Below are positions 24,681-34,146 of a stretch of DNA of 64,000 nucleotides, in pieces. The DNA is from JADCCX01 sp031373545. GTDB lineage: Bacteria; Pseudomonadota; Alphaproteobacteria; Rhizobiales; Beijerinckiaceae. The translations under genes were made by a program, and so were the position numbers. Below the pieces are notes generated by a model, which worked only from the letters and a program-made list of their open reading frames with translations, was not told where the DNA came from and made no database searches. Each line of letters begins with the position of its first letter. The first letter of the stretch is position 1. The stretch covers positions 1 to 64,000 of the forward strand of contig JANMMT010000216.1 of assembly GCA_031373545.1 (NCBI GenBank). The letters are read 5' to 3'.

Positions 24681-26053
24681 TACAGATGTGCCAGCAGCCG
24701 CGCGACCATGGCCTCCTGCGCCTTGCGCAGCGCCACGATTTTCAGCCGCCTGTCGGGCTGCACATCGGCGCGGGTGATCAGGGTGTCTTTGGCGATGGGG
24801 CGCAGCACTTTGGCCTGATGCGCCAGGCCAAGCGGCAGAATGCCCCGCTCAGCCGCATCGACACGCGACAAGGCATAGCCGCGGTAGCAGGTCTCCCCTA
24901 TGGCATCCAGCGTTTCACCCGCCGCGATGGCGCGCTTGGCCATGGCACCAACTTCACCCGCCGGAACGGGCAGCGACGTCATCAACGTTTCGCCAAAAAT
25001 CACGGCGCTGGCGGCGGTCAGTGGCACTTCCAGGCTGGTGAGGTGATAGGGGCGGTAGAGCGCATAATACGGCCCCTTGCCCACTTTCAAATCATCCAGC
25101 CGCTCCAGCACGCGCGGATGCGGCGCTTCGATGACCACGAAAATGCCGGGGGCGACCCCCTTGGCGACAGAGTAATCCACCACCCCCTTGCGGGTGAGAA
25201 TGCCGCCTTCGCTCCTGGGGCGAAAGTAATCCTGCAGTTCTGCGAGCGGCGCATCCGGCCCGTGCATGCCGGGCACATCGGGCGCCAGGCCCGTGGCATT
25301 GGCGATGCATGTCATCTCCACGGCGGTCTTGGAGCCATCGACGAATTCCACCAGCATGCGCGGGTTCATGTTGCGCAGCTTGGCCTCGGCCAGGTAATCG
25401 TCGGGCATGGCATCTGTCTTGAAAGCGTTGTTCTTGCCCTTGCCCGCCGCAATAATGGGGTAACCGAGCGTGCGCGCGAAGCGGATGATCTCCATGGTGG
25501 AGCTTGGCTCATCGCCCGCGCCCAGCGTGTAGACCACGCCCTTGCGGCGCGCCTGCGCGGCGAGATACGCGCCCGCCGTCACATCGGCTTCCACATTCAT
25601 CATCACCACATGCTTGCCCGCCGCGATGGCGGCCATGGCCACCTCCGCGCCCGCATTGGGACGACCGGTGGCGTCGATCACGACATCCACCTCGGGGATC
25701 AGGCACAGCGTTTCCAGGGAGTGCAGCGCGGCGATGACATCACGGCGGATGCAGGCGCGCGCTTCCGCCACCGTCCTGACAATGACGGCGCTCCGGCCAT
25801 CGCCCGCCACATCCAGCGCAAGTTGCACATGCTCGGGATGCGTGGCGGCGCAAGCCACCACCGCGATGCCCTGCATCAGGCCCATCTGCATGAGAATGTC
25901 GGTGCCCATCTGTCCGGCGCCCACAAGGCCGATGCGAACCGGCTTGCCCCGCCGGTGTCGCAGATGCAGCGCTTCTTCGAGGGTGGGACGCAGGCGTGTT
26001 GTGCGGTTCAAGGCAATGCTTTCACGAACAGTCGATGCTGACCACTGTGGCAT
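24680..26053 (-). CDS. COG4091-type NAD(P)-dependent dehydrogenase with SAF-like C-terminus
   Basis: The 457-residue protein has an N-terminal Rossmann fold (VRIGLVGAGQMGTDIL near 39-54), the VVIDATGRPNAGAEVAM and GKHVVMMNVEADVT blocks, and a C-terminal SAF-like region (YALSRVDAAERGILPLGLAHQAKVL split over the end). This is the architecture of predicted homoserine-dehydrogenase-like proteins of COG4091, several of which act on sugar acids or related polyols. True homoserine dehydrogenase lacks this C-terminal half, so I do not call it hom. GTG 26068 is an alternative start, five residues longer. It is coupled through TAATG to the pyroglutamyl peptidase gene. Substrate unknown. Confidence 0.75.
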   Translation of the reverse strand: MPQWSASTVRESIALNRTTRLRPTLEEALHLRHRRGKPVRIGLVGAGQMGTDILMQMGLMQGIAVVACAATHPEHVQLALDVAGDGRSAVIVRTVAEARACIRRDVIAALHSLETLCLIPEVDVVIDATGRPNAGAEVAMAAIAAGKHVVMMNVEADVTAGAYLAAQARRKGVVYTLGAGDEPSSTMEIIRFARTLGYPIIAAGKGKNNAFKTDAMPDDYLAEAKLRNMNPRMLVEFVDGSKTAVEMTCIANATGLAPDVPGMHGPDAPLAELQDYFRPRSEGGILTRKGVVDYSVAKGVAPGIFVVIEAPHPRVLERLDDLKVGKGPYYALYRPYHLTSLEVPLTAASAVIFGETLMTSLPVPAGEVGAMAKRAIAAGETLDAIGETCYRGYALSRVDAAERGILPLGLAHQAKVLRPIAKDTLITRADVQPDRRLKIVALRKAQEAMVARLLAHL

Positions 26054-26352
26054 GTCGCGGCACAACACGGCACTGGCGTGAATGCTTAGGCCGTGAAAAT
26101 CATAAAAGGAGGGGTATCTGACGCGAGGGAATGGAAAGATCAGGTTTTGTTGGCTGATCCGCCGTCAACCGTCCGGTTTGGAAGGAGCAGGCGGCAAAAG
26201 ATGGCCCACATTCACCGCGCCTGCGGTGGACTTGACGAGCAAACCTGCCCGCAACCGGCCCTTGCCTGGACGGACGTCAAGGCGGCACGCCGCTTGCGGT
26301 CATTTTTGACCCTGAAGCCCATCAAATGCCCCTCTTTTTATGAGTTCGCGGC

Positions 26353-28452
26353 CTAGGCCGCTTCGCGTATCGAGTTGATGAAGCCCTCAATTTCCGCGCG
26401 CATGGCTTCAGCCTGGGTGGATAATTCGCGCGCAGCATTGAGCACCTGCTCCGCCTCATTGCTAGAAAGCGCAGCGGACTCCTGAACGCTTGCTATGTTG
26501 GTTGTAACCACACGTACACCGTCACTCGCCTCAGCAATGTTTGTGGCAATTTCTTGTGTCGCTGCGCTCTGCTCCTCGACGGCTGATGCAACCGAGGATG
26601 CAATCGAGTGCATTTTGCTGATCGTATTCTGGATGTTGTTGATGGCTGTGACATTGCTATCGGCAGAAGATTTTATCGCCTGAATCTGCATGCCGATTTC
26701 CTGCGTGGCCCGCGTTGTCTGCTCGGCAAGCAGCTTCACCTCATTGGCCACAACCGCAAAACCTCTGCCGGCATCACCAGCACGGGCGGCCTCTATTGTG
26801 GCATTGAGTGCCAGCAAGTTCGTTCTTGAGGCTATATCAGAAATCATGGATGCGACCGACCCAATCTGATCCGTGACGCCGGAGAGCTTGCGGAACTCTT
26901 CAGCGGTTGTGCTGGCCTCGGAAACAGCCTGGGCGGAAATGGTGGATGAATGCGCGACCTGCGAACTGATTTCATGAACCGAGCTGGACAGTTGGCTGGC
27001 TGCACCCGCAACAAACTCGACATTGCGGGAAGCCGTTGTCACAGCCGCAACGACATCTTTTGAACGTTCGTCTGTTGATCCGGCATTCGCAGAGAGCCCT
27101 TTGGCGGCGACTTCAAGTGTCTGGGCAGCTCCCGCCACACCATTGACGATGGCTCCAACGCTGGCGGCGAACCTGTCTGCGACGGTGTTCATGGCCGCAG
27201 TGCGCTCACGCACAATGGCTGTCTCGCGCAGGCGCTCCTCTTCTTTCAACTCCTCAAGGCGCAGGACATTGGCACGAAATACATCAACCGCATTGGCCAT
27301 GTCGCCTATTTCATCATCGGCGCGCACTGAGGATGTGTCGATGCCCGTATCACCCCCGGCAAGTCGCAACATCAAGGCTTTGAGGCCATTGATACGTGTC
27401 ACGACACGCACGACCAGCAGCCAAATCACAAGTGCCATGGAAGCAGCGACAAGGAGCGAATAAACAACTTCGCCCAGCAACGCATGCAGACTGGTCCGCT
27501 GTGCCTCAACGCTGGCTTTGACCATTTCGTCGTTGATCAACAACACAAGACGCTCGGCGGATGCCAATGCCTGACCCGACCGGGCGAAGAATGCATCAAA
27601 ACCTAATGGATAATGGCCCGTACCTGAAGCCGCATACATCGCGGCGCGGACAGAGTTATAATCCTCGAAATAGGATTTTTGCAGATCATCCATTGCAGCG
27701 CCGATGCCAGGTGCCACATTGCCACGATTGGCCCTCATGTACCCCCATGCCTGAAGGACCTGGCCGTGGTTTTCTCGCATGAAGCCGAAAGTCTCAGCGT
27801 CGATGGGCGTGCGATGCAAGGCAGCAATAGCAAACTGCGTGCGGCCCCGGCCTCCATATTCCCGGATGGCGGCCGCGCGTGACTGCAGCGCATCAAGACT
27901 TGTGACTCCCGCTGCATCGAGTGTCTGCTTTTTCCGCAGCAGATTGCCGACGTCCATGGCACGGTCAATCAAGGCCATGTAGCGATTGCCCTGCTCGCGT
28001 GATCCAAATTCACGCTGCGACAAGGGTCTGGGCAGATCGGCATCAACCGTTTTGCGCAGGCTTGCCAATTCGTTTTTCACAAGTTCTGCTTCTCGAAGAA
28101 ATTGCAGCACAGACGGATCGCTTGAAAGACCTGCGCGCTTGCGCATATCCTCAAACGCGGCGTCATTCAGGGCACGCTTTTCGTCTATCATCTTCCGAAA
28201 CGCATCTGGGACGGTCCCTGGAATGGAAAGACTGACTTGCACGACTGAACGTTCAAATGTCAGTGGTAATATCGCTTTCGACAGCTTTCCCAGTAGTATT
28301 GCCGCTGTTTCAGCTTCCACAGAAGCATTATATATCTTGTATTCATGCCTGATGCTGAGACTGTGCTTGACCACAAGCAGGATCACTACGATCAAGGACG
28401 CAAATACGGCCAAGGTCTTTATGGAATATCTATTTTTTGAAACAGCCATCAC
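26353..28452 (-). CDS. Methyl-accepting chemotaxis protein
   Basis: A 699-residue chemoreceptor: membrane helix 1 at about 12-30, a large periplasmic helical sensor region (about 31-330), membrane helix 2 at about 331-352, a HAMP segment with RADDEIGDMANAVDVFR, and a cytoplasmic signalling coiled coil whose tip is NLLALNATIEAARAGDAGRG (545-564). The C-terminus IEGFINSIREAA resembles alphaproteobacterial receptors. It should pass a ligand signal to CheA/CheW, none of which are in the window. The sensor domain has no cache pattern I recognise. The gene is clearly poorer in G+C than its neighbours and uses more A/T-ending codons, which suggests relatively recent transfer. ATG 28452 and 28449 are both possible starts. 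Confidence 0.92.
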   Translation of the reverse strand: MMAVSKNRYSIKTLAVFASLIVVILLVVKHSLSIRHEYKIYNASVEAETAAILLGKLSKAILPLTFERSVVQVSLSIPGTVPDAFRKMIDEKRALNDAAFEDMRKRAGLSSDPSVLQFLREAELVKNELASLRKTVDADLPRPLSQREFGSREQGNRYMALIDRAMDVGNLLRKKQTLDAAGVTSLDALQSRAAAIREYGGRGRTQFAIAALHRTPIDAETFGFMRENHGQVLQAWGYMRANRGNVAPGIGAAMDDLQKSYFEDYNSVRAAMYAASGTGHYPLGFDAFFARSGQALASAERLVLLINDEMVKASVEAQRTSLHALLGEVVYSLLVAASMALVIWLLVVRVVTRINGLKALMLRLAGGDTGIDTSSVRADDEIGDMANAVDVFRANVLRLEELKEEERLRETAIVRERTAAMNTVADRFAASVGAIVNGVAGAAQTLEVAAKGLSANAGSTDERSKDVVAAVTTASRNVEFVAGAASQLSSSVHEISSQVAHSSTISAQAVSEASTTAEEFRKLSGVTDQIGSVASMISDIASRTNLLALNATIEAARAGDAGRGFAVVANEVKLLAEQTTRATQEIGMQIQAIKSSADSNVTAINNIQNTISKMHSIASSVASAVEEQSAATQEIATNIAEASDGVRVVTTNIASVQESAALSSNEAEQVLNAARELSTQAEAMRAEIEGFINSIREAA

Positions 28453-28582
28453 AGTTTCCCAACACCATGGGAGAGGTTAACTGAAAGACATTAACAATGC
28501 CTATAAATTAAGCACTTTAAGCTGTTGCAATGCACTCTTAGATCCCATTTGAAACCGCTTCCGCTGCGTCAACCTACGCCCT

Positions 28583-31500
28583 TTATGCATCTCCCATGGC
28601 GATCAGGTTGGCGTTGCCACCTGCAGCTGCCGTGTTGGTGGAAATCACCTGCTCGCTGGCAAAGCGCATGAGATAATGCGGACCGCCCGCTTTTGGCCCG
28701 GTGCCCGAGAGGCCTGAACCGCCGAAGGGCTGCGTGCCCACCACAGCCCCAATCATGTTGCGGTTGATATAGAGGTTGCCCGCCGGGCTCAGGGATTCCA
28801 CCAGCCGCATGGTCTCGTCGATCCGCGTGTGCAACCCGCCCGTGAGGCCAAAACCAGTGGCGGATATGGCCTCCAGCACCTGGCGCAGCCCACGCTTGGG
28901 ATCACCCGCGCGCCAACGCACCACATGCAGGATGGGGCCGAACACCTCTGCTTTTAGATCAGAAATCCAGGGCAACTCGAAGATATGAGGGGCCACGAAA
29001 TGTCCCTCCGCCGGTGCCGCGCCTGCCAGATGCGTTTTCGCCATGCGCTTCATGTTTGCGATATGCACCTCCAGCCCTGCTTTGGCTTCCGCGTCGATCA
29101 CGGGGCCGATGTGGACCGAAACATCGGCGGGGTCACCCAGCTTCAACTCGCGTGCGGCGCCTGCAATCATCTCCAAAATGTGATCGGCCACATGCTCTTC
29201 GACGCAAAGCAGGCGCAGGGCCGAGCAGCGCTGACCCGCCGAGCGAAACGCCGATAGCAGCACATCATCCGCCACCTGTTCAGGCAGCGCCGTGCCATCC
29301 ACGATCATGGCGTTGATGCCGCCCGTCTCGGCAATCAGCGGCACGATGGCGCCATCCTTGGCCGCGAGCGCGCGGTTGATCAGCCGCGCGACATCCGTGG
29401 AGCCGGTGAAGGCCACTCCGGCAACAGCGGGATGCTTCACCAGCGCTGCGCCCACATCGCCCGCGCCCTGCACCAGATGCAGCGCGCCCGCCAGCACCCC
29501 CACCTCGCGCAGGAGGTCAACGATCATGGCGGCGATGCGCGGCGTCTGTTCTGCTGGTTTGGCAATGACGGCATTGCCGGCCGCCAGCGCGGCCGCGACC
29601 TGCCCCGTGAAGATGGCAAGTGGAAAGTTCCATGGGCTGATGCAGACAAACACACCGCGTCCGCGCAGCCGCAGAATGTTCTGCTCACCCGTGGGACCGG
29701 GGAGCGTTACGCCTTCTGCTTTGAAATGCTGGCGCGCTTCGCAGGCGTAATAGCGCAGAAAATCCACGGCCTCCCGCAATTCGGCAACAGCGTCATCCAG
29801 CGTCTTGAAGGCTTCTGATTGGAGCACGCTCAGATACGCCCCGCGCCGCGCCTCCAGCAGGTCGGCGGCGCGCTCAAGAGCGCCAGCGCGCGCGTCAACC
29901 GGTGTGGCATTCCAGTGGGGAAAGGCCTGCGCGGCCTCTGCAAAGGCTTGGTGGATGTCAGCCTCTTTTGCAGTGTGCTCAACAAAGGGTCGCAGCCCCG
30001 CGCGCGACGTTGCCATCTCTCTTTGGAGCGCATGCAGGCTGGCCTCATACCCCAATTCAACACCTGCGGAATTCTTCCGCGCGCCGTAGAGCTGCGCTGG
30101 CAGGGGCAGCCTGGGGTGAGCGGCGCCGTTAGCCGCGCCAATCCAGCTGTGCGGACGGCGCAGCAAGGTTTCAACCGGCACGGCCGGATCAGCCGCCTGC
30201 GACACGAAAGACGAATTCGCGCCGTTTTCCAGCAACCGGCGCACGAGGTAGGCCAGCAGATCCTTGTGTCCGCCCACCGGCGCATAGGTGCGGCAAGCGA
30301 CGCCCGGATGCTGCGCCAGAAGATGCTCATAGAGCGCATCACCCATGCCGTGCAGGCGCTGGAACTCGAAGCCTCCCTGGCCACCTAAGCGCTCAAGATC
30401 TGCACGCTCCAGAATGGCCGCCACCGTCAGCGCATTGTGCGTGGCAAATTGCGGATAAAGCTGGGGCCGCGCCGCCAGCATATCGTCGGCGCAAGCGATG
30501 TAATTGAGGTCGGTCATCGCCTTGCGGGTCCAGACGGGATAGCCGGGCAGCCCGCGCTCCTGCGCCCGCTTCACCTCCGTATCCCAATACGCGCCTTTGA
30601 CGAGGCGCACCATGAAGCGGCGGTTGTGCACCCGCGCGAGGTCCGCCAGCCAGCGGATCACCTCACGCGCACGCTTCTGGTAAGATTGCACCGCAAGACC
30701 AAACCCATCCCAGCCCGCCAGGCTTTCATCCGCCACCACGGCGGCAATGACATCGAGCGACAGCTCCAGCCGATCCGCCTCCTCGGCATCCACTGTGAAG
30801 TTGAGATCGAAGGCCTTGGCCTGGCGCGCCAGCGCGATGACTTTAGGCACAAGCTCGGCCATGACGCGCCCATGGGACAACGCCTCATAGCGCGGATGCA
30901 GCGCCGAGAGCTTGACCGAAATGCCGGGGCGGTTGGGGAGCGCCTCATTGCCCGCTTCGCGCCCGATGGCGGCGATGGCCTTGGCATAGCTCTCATAATA
31001 GCGCGAGGCATCATCGGCGGTGCGGGCGCCCTCCCCCAGCATGTCAAAGGAATAGCGGAAGTTGCGCGCGCTGCCCGATGTGGCGCGTTTCAGCGCCTCG
31101 CCGATGGTTTCGCCCAGCACGAAATGGCTGCCCATCACGCGCTTGGCCTGGCGCGTCGCGGCGCGCACCGCTGGCACGCCGATGCGTTTGGCAAGGCTGC
31201 CCAGAATGCTGGATGGCTGCTCGCCGGGCTGGATGATGCGCGCTGTTATGCCCAGCGCCCACGACGAGGCATTGACCAGAAACGCATCCGAGCGCGGATC
31301 GTGATGGGCAAAGTCGCCCTGCCCCAGCTTGTCTTCGATCAACTGGTCCTGCGTGGCACTGTCCGGCACGCGCAGCAGCGCTTCGGCGAGCACCATCAGC
31401 GCCAGCCCTTCCTTGGTGGAGAGCGCATAGGCCCGCAGCATGTCTTCCACGCCGCCCAGCCCCCCGCCTGCGGCGCGGATGGCCTTGATCATGTCCGTGG

Positions 31501-31618
31501 CGGATTGATCGATGCGGGCCTCACGCACGGGGCTCAGAGCCGCCTCACGCAGCAATACAATTGCCAAACCGGCGTCATCGGGTGCGTAGGGTGCGCGAAA
31601 GGGCACGACAGCGCTCAT
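28583..31618 (-). CDS. putA: Bifunctional proline dehydrogenase / glutamate-semialdehyde dehydrogenase PutA
   Basis: PutA oxidises proline to glutamate in two steps on the inner face of the membrane, using FAD and then NAD. The 1011-residue protein has the PRODH barrel (FRYSFDMLGEGARTADDA, SVKLSALHPRYE, VRLVKGAYWDTEVKRAQ) in its first half and the aldehyde dehydrogenase in the second (SPWNFPLAIFTGQ, FTGSTDVARLI, LIAETGGINAMIVD and catalytic Cys798 in GQRCSALRLLC). It is the short form without an N-terminal ribbon-helix-helix DNA-binding domain, so it cannot repress itself. The ATG at 31618 has GGAG in place; in-frame codons to 31666 are unlikely. No Lrp-type putR gene lies nearby. Confidence 0.96.
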   Translation of the reverse strand: MSAVVPFRAPYAPDDAGLAIVLLREAALSPVREARIDQSATDMIKAIRAAGGGLGGVEDMLRAYALSTKEGLALMVLAEALLRVPDSATQDQLIEDKLGQGDFAHHDPRSDAFLVNASSWALGITARIIQPGEQPSSILGSLAKRIGVPAVRAATRQAKRVMGSHFVLGETIGEALKRATSGSARNFRYSFDMLGEGARTADDASRYYESYAKAIAAIGREAGNEALPNRPGISVKLSALHPRYEALSHGRVMAELVPKVIALARQAKAFDLNFTVDAEEADRLELSLDVIAAVVADESLAGWDGFGLAVQSYQKRAREVIRWLADLARVHNRRFMVRLVKGAYWDTEVKRAQERGLPGYPVWTRKAMTDLNYIACADDMLAARPQLYPQFATHNALTVAAILERADLERLGGQGGFEFQRLHGMGDALYEHLLAQHPGVACRTYAPVGGHKDLLAYLVRRLLENGANSSFVSQAADPAVPVETLLRRPHSWIGAANGAAHPRLPLPAQLYGARKNSAGVELGYEASLHALQREMATSRAGLRPFVEHTAKEADIHQAFAEAAQAFPHWNATPVDARAGALERAADLLEARRGAYLSVLQSEAFKTLDDAVAELREAVDFLRYYACEARQHFKAEGVTLPGPTGEQNILRLRGRGVFVCISPWNFPLAIFTGQVAAALAAGNAVIAKPAEQTPRIAAMIVDLLREVGVLAGALHLVQGAGDVGAALVKHPAVAGVAFTGSTDVARLINRALAAKDGAIVPLIAETGGINAMIVDGTALPEQVADDVLLSAFRSAGQRCSALRLLCVEEHVADHILEMIAGAARELKLGDPADVSVHIGPVIDAEAKAGLEVHIANMKRMAKTHLAGAAPAEGHFVAPHIFELPWISDLKAEVFGPILHVVRWRAGDPKRGLRQVLEAISATGFGLTGGLHTRIDETMRLVESLSPAGNLYINRNMIGAVVGTQPFGGSGLSGTGPKAGGPHYLMRFASEQVISTNTAAAGGNANLIAMGDA

Positions 31619-31718
31619 GAGCAGCTCCAAGGATTGGCTTGCGCAGTCGAGCCCATCGCGGCCCAAAAGGAAAGGCCGCTAGATTGCTCCGGCGGCCTTG
31701 GTGTTGTGGTCGATCGTC

Positions 31719-32726
31719 TCAGCTCGGCTTGTGAGCGGTCTCGCCGCGCGTCTTCCACATGGAATAAATAATGCCACCCGCGATCAGGGTCACGGTCACG
31801 CCCAGCGAGATGGCCGGGTTGAGCTTGCCGACGATCTCGTTCCAGAAGATTTTCAGACCGATGAAAATCAGCACGGCGGCCAGCGCATACTTCAGGTAGT
31901 GGAAGCGGTGCACCATGGCCGCCAGCGCGAAATAAAGCGCCCGCAGGCCGAGGATCGCCATGATGTTCGCGGTGTAGACGATGAAGGTGTCCGTCGTGAT
32001 GGCGAAGATCGCCGGCACGCTGTCCACAGCGAAGATGATGTCCGCCACGTTGATGACCGCGAGGGCCAGAAACAGCGGCGTCGCCCAGAGCACCAGTTTG
32101 CCCGTGACCGGATCAGGCTTGCGCACGAAGAACTTCTGATCGTGCAGCTCATCGGTCACGCGCATGTGCTTCTTGAAGAAACGCACCACCGGGTTCTTGG
32201 AAATGTCCGGATCGCTGTCAGGCACCATCAGCATCTTGATGCCGGTGGCGATGAGGAAGGCGCCGAAGATGTAGAGAATCCAGCTGTAGCGCTCGACGAG
32301 TTCCGCGCCGATGGCGATCATCAATCCGCGCAGCACGATGACCGCGATGATGCCCCAGACCAGCGCGCGGTATTGATATTTGCGCGGGATGGCGAAGAAG
32401 CCGAAAATGAGCGAAATCACGAAGACATTGTCGATGGACAGGGCTTTCTCGATGAAGAAGCCCGTGAAAAAGGCGATGCCGGCGTGCACGCCATCAGAGG
32501 TTTTGAGTGCCCCGGTGCTGTAGGCCCACCAGACAGCTGCACCGTAAGCGCAGGAAAACGCGAAGTAGAAGGCCGAGAGCCACAGACTTTCGGAGATGCC
32601 CATCTCCTTGTCATCCTTGTGCCAGATTCCAAGGTCGAACGCGAGCAGGGCGACGACGATCGACATGAAGCCGAGCCACATCCAGACCGGTTTATCGAGC
32701 CATTCGGTGAGCAGAAATTGTGTCAT
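31719..32726 (-). CDS. TerC/Alx-family integral membrane protein
   Basis: The 335-residue protein has nine or so membrane helices with the TerC signature of acidic residues inside helices: LLAFDLGIWHK, FFIEKALSIDNVFVISLIF, and VINVADIIFAVDSVPAIFAI. The family includes Alx and the TerC proteins; several members export manganese or support metalation of secreted proteins, and the name comes from tellurite resistance. The ATG at 32726 is preceded by GGGGAA. I looked upstream for a yybP-ykoY manganese riboswitch, which controls alx in E. coli, and did not find its core. Divergent from the ABC importer operon. Confidence 0.9.
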   Translation of the reverse strand: MTQFLLTEWLDKPVWMWLGFMSIVVALLAFDLGIWHKDDKEMGISESLWLSAFYFAFSCAYGAAVWWAYSTGALKTSDGVHAGIAFFTGFFIEKALSIDNVFVISLIFGFFAIPRKYQYRALVWGIIAVIVLRGLMIAIGAELVERYSWILYIFGAFLIATGIKMLMVPDSDPDISKNPVVRFFKKHMRVTDELHDQKFFVRKPDPVTGKLVLWATPLFLALAVINVADIIFAVDSVPAIFAITTDTFIVYTANIMAILGLRALYFALAAMVHRFHYLKYALAAVLIFIGLKIFWNEIVGKLNPAISLGVTVTLIAGGIIYSMWKTRGETAHKPS

Positions 32727-33075
32727 GAAAGTTCCCCAATGCAATTGGCCAGGAACACATGACGCGCTGAGAATGAACGCGTGAACCGGGCCAGATGAAA
32801 ATCATATCCGCCGACATCGCATGCACGACGTGCATGCCAGAGGGGCCCGGCCAGATAGTTGCTAGATACGGCAAACTTCGCATGCGTCAAGGGGCGAGAC
32901 GCGGCTTTGCGCACATTGGGGAAAAGGGCGACCAAGCGGGTGCCGGGCGGTTGAGCACTTTGCGGGTGATCGGCCTTTCGCAAATAATCGGGAAGTTTGC
33001 GGCATGCGGCTTGCAAGGGACTTGCTGCGCCTATAGCAAAAAATCACTGATGGATTTCATGAGGAGAAACAGGAC
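32727..33075. other. Intergenic region between terC and the NMT1-type ABC operon
   Basis: About 350 bases with no supported gene; one open frame on the plus strand from 32795 has no ribosome site and no recognisable protein. It contains a perfect palindrome with arms GCATGCAC and GTGCATGC around GAC at 32819-32837, and two copies of a nine-base inverted motif, GCAAACTTC at 32872-32880 and GAAGTTTGC at 32991-32999. Both divergent promoters must lie here. GAGGAG at 33060-33065 is the ribosome site of the binding-protein gene. Confidence 0.5.
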
Positions 33076-34131
33076 ATGACACGCTTCACCCGCCGCGCGA
33101 TTTTGGCCACCGCCGCAGCTCTCTTGAGTGGTCCGATACTGGTGTCGGCTCCCTTCCTGGCGGCTCCTGCGATCGCGCAGGCGCCCACGAAGGTGCGCAT
33201 GACCCTTGACTGGCGTTTCGAAGGCCCGGCTGCCCTGTTCGTCAACGCGATCGACAAGGGTCTGTTCGCAGCCGAGGGCCTCGATGTCACGGTCGATACG
33301 GGCAACGGATCACGCGAAGCGATCCCCCGCGTGGCCTCCAACACCTATGATATCAGCTTCGGCGATGTGAATTCGCTCATCCGCTTTCGCGACGAAAATC
33401 CGACGGTGGATGTCAAGGCCGTAATGATGATCTATGACCGGCCACCGTTCTCGATCGTCGGGCGCAAGTCCCGCGGTGTAACCACCGACGTCAAGAGTCT
33501 TGAGGGCAAGAAGTTCGGGGCTCCGGTCGCGGATGCGGCCTACGCCCAATGGCCGATCTTCAAATCCGTGAACAAGCTCGACGACAGTGCCATGAAATTC
33601 GAGAATGTCGGCTTTCCCGTCCGTGAGCCGATGCTCGCCTCGGGCGAGGTCGACGCCGTGTTCGGATTTTCCAACTCGTCCTTCATCAACATCAAGGCGC
33701 GCGGCGTGCCTGCCGATGATATCACGTTGATGATGATGAGCGATTACGGTGTGCAGCTCTACGGCAACGTCATCATGGTATCGCCCCGGATGATGTCGGA
33801 AAATCCCGAGGCGGTGCGCAAATTCCTGCGGGCGCTGACCCGCAGCATCAAGGACGTGGTGAAGAATCCCGATGGTGCCATCGACAGCGTGATCCGGCGC
33901 AACGACGTCGCCAAGCGCGATGTGGAGCTGGAACGCCTCAAGATGACGCTCGACATGAACGTGGCGACGCCCTGGGCCAAGGCCAACGGGATCGGCGGCA
34001 TCGATGCGGCGCGCTGGAATACGGCGCTTGACCAGATCGGCCTCACCTTCGCCTTCAAGGACAAGGCGAAATCCGGCGCGGCTTTCGTCAGCGATTTCCT
34101 GCCATCCGCCGCCGACCGCAAGCTGGATTGA
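33076..34131 (+). CDS. ABC importer substrate-binding protein, NMT1/SsuA-like
   Basis: A 351-residue periplasmic protein with a twin-arginine-like signal (FTRRAILATAAALL, cleavage near AIAQA). The mature part has the NMT1/THI5-like fold hallmarks: RMTLDWRFEGPAALFVNAID, GLDVTVDTGNGS, YDISFGDVNSLI, and NPEAVRKFLRALTRSI. Members bind sulfonates, nitrate, riboflavin, hydroxymethylpyrimidine precursors or aromatic acids; nothing here decides between them. It is followed by a matching ATPase and permease, forming a complete importer. GAGGAG precedes the ATG. No degradative or biosynthetic gene is adjacent to hint at the ligand. Confidence 0.88.
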   Translation: MTRFTRRAILATAAALLSGPILVSAPFLAAPAIAQAPTKVRMTLDWRFEGPAALFVNAIDKGLFAAEGLDVTVDTGNGSREAIPRVASNTYDISFGDVNSLIRFRDENPTVDVKAVMMIYDRPPFSIVGRKSRGVTTDVKSLEGKKFGAPVADAAYAQWPIFKSVNKLDDSAMKFENVGFPVREPMLASGEVDAVFGFSNSSFINIKARGVPADDITLMMMSDYGVQLYGNVIMVSPRMMSENPEAVRKFLRALTRSIKDVVKNPDGAIDSVIRRNDVAKRDVELERLKMTLDMNVATPWAKANGIGGIDAARWNTALDQIGLTFAFKDKAKSGAAFVSDFLPSAADRKLD

Positions 34132-34146
34132 GTTTGCTTTCTTGCT

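Noticed and set aside
24686..26041. Open frame of about 450 codons antisense to the dehydrogenase-like gene
   Set aside because: Mirror of a well-supported gene with Rossmann motifs; composition is that of an antisense shadow.
24680..26053. Assignment as homoserine dehydrogenase
   Set aside because: The Rossmann part is similar in type, but the C-terminal SAF-like half and missing homoserine dehydrogenase motifs point to the COG4091 group.
26093..26356. Plus-strand frame of 87 codons between the dehydrogenase and chemoreceptor genes
   Set aside because: It has an AAAAGGAGG-like stretch only after its first codons, low-complexity composition and no known motif. I treat 26054-26352 as non-coding with the promoter of the dehydrogenase gene, though a small gene cannot be fully excluded.
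32727..32800. Possible yybP-ykoY manganese riboswitch before terC
   Set aside because: The leader is short and lacks the conserved aptamer core; GGGGAA next to the ATG is just the ribosome site.
32795..33079. Plus-strand frame of 94 codons upstream of the NMT1-type importer
   Set aside because: No ribosome site, overlaps the next start region, and the sequence shows no protein-like periodicity.
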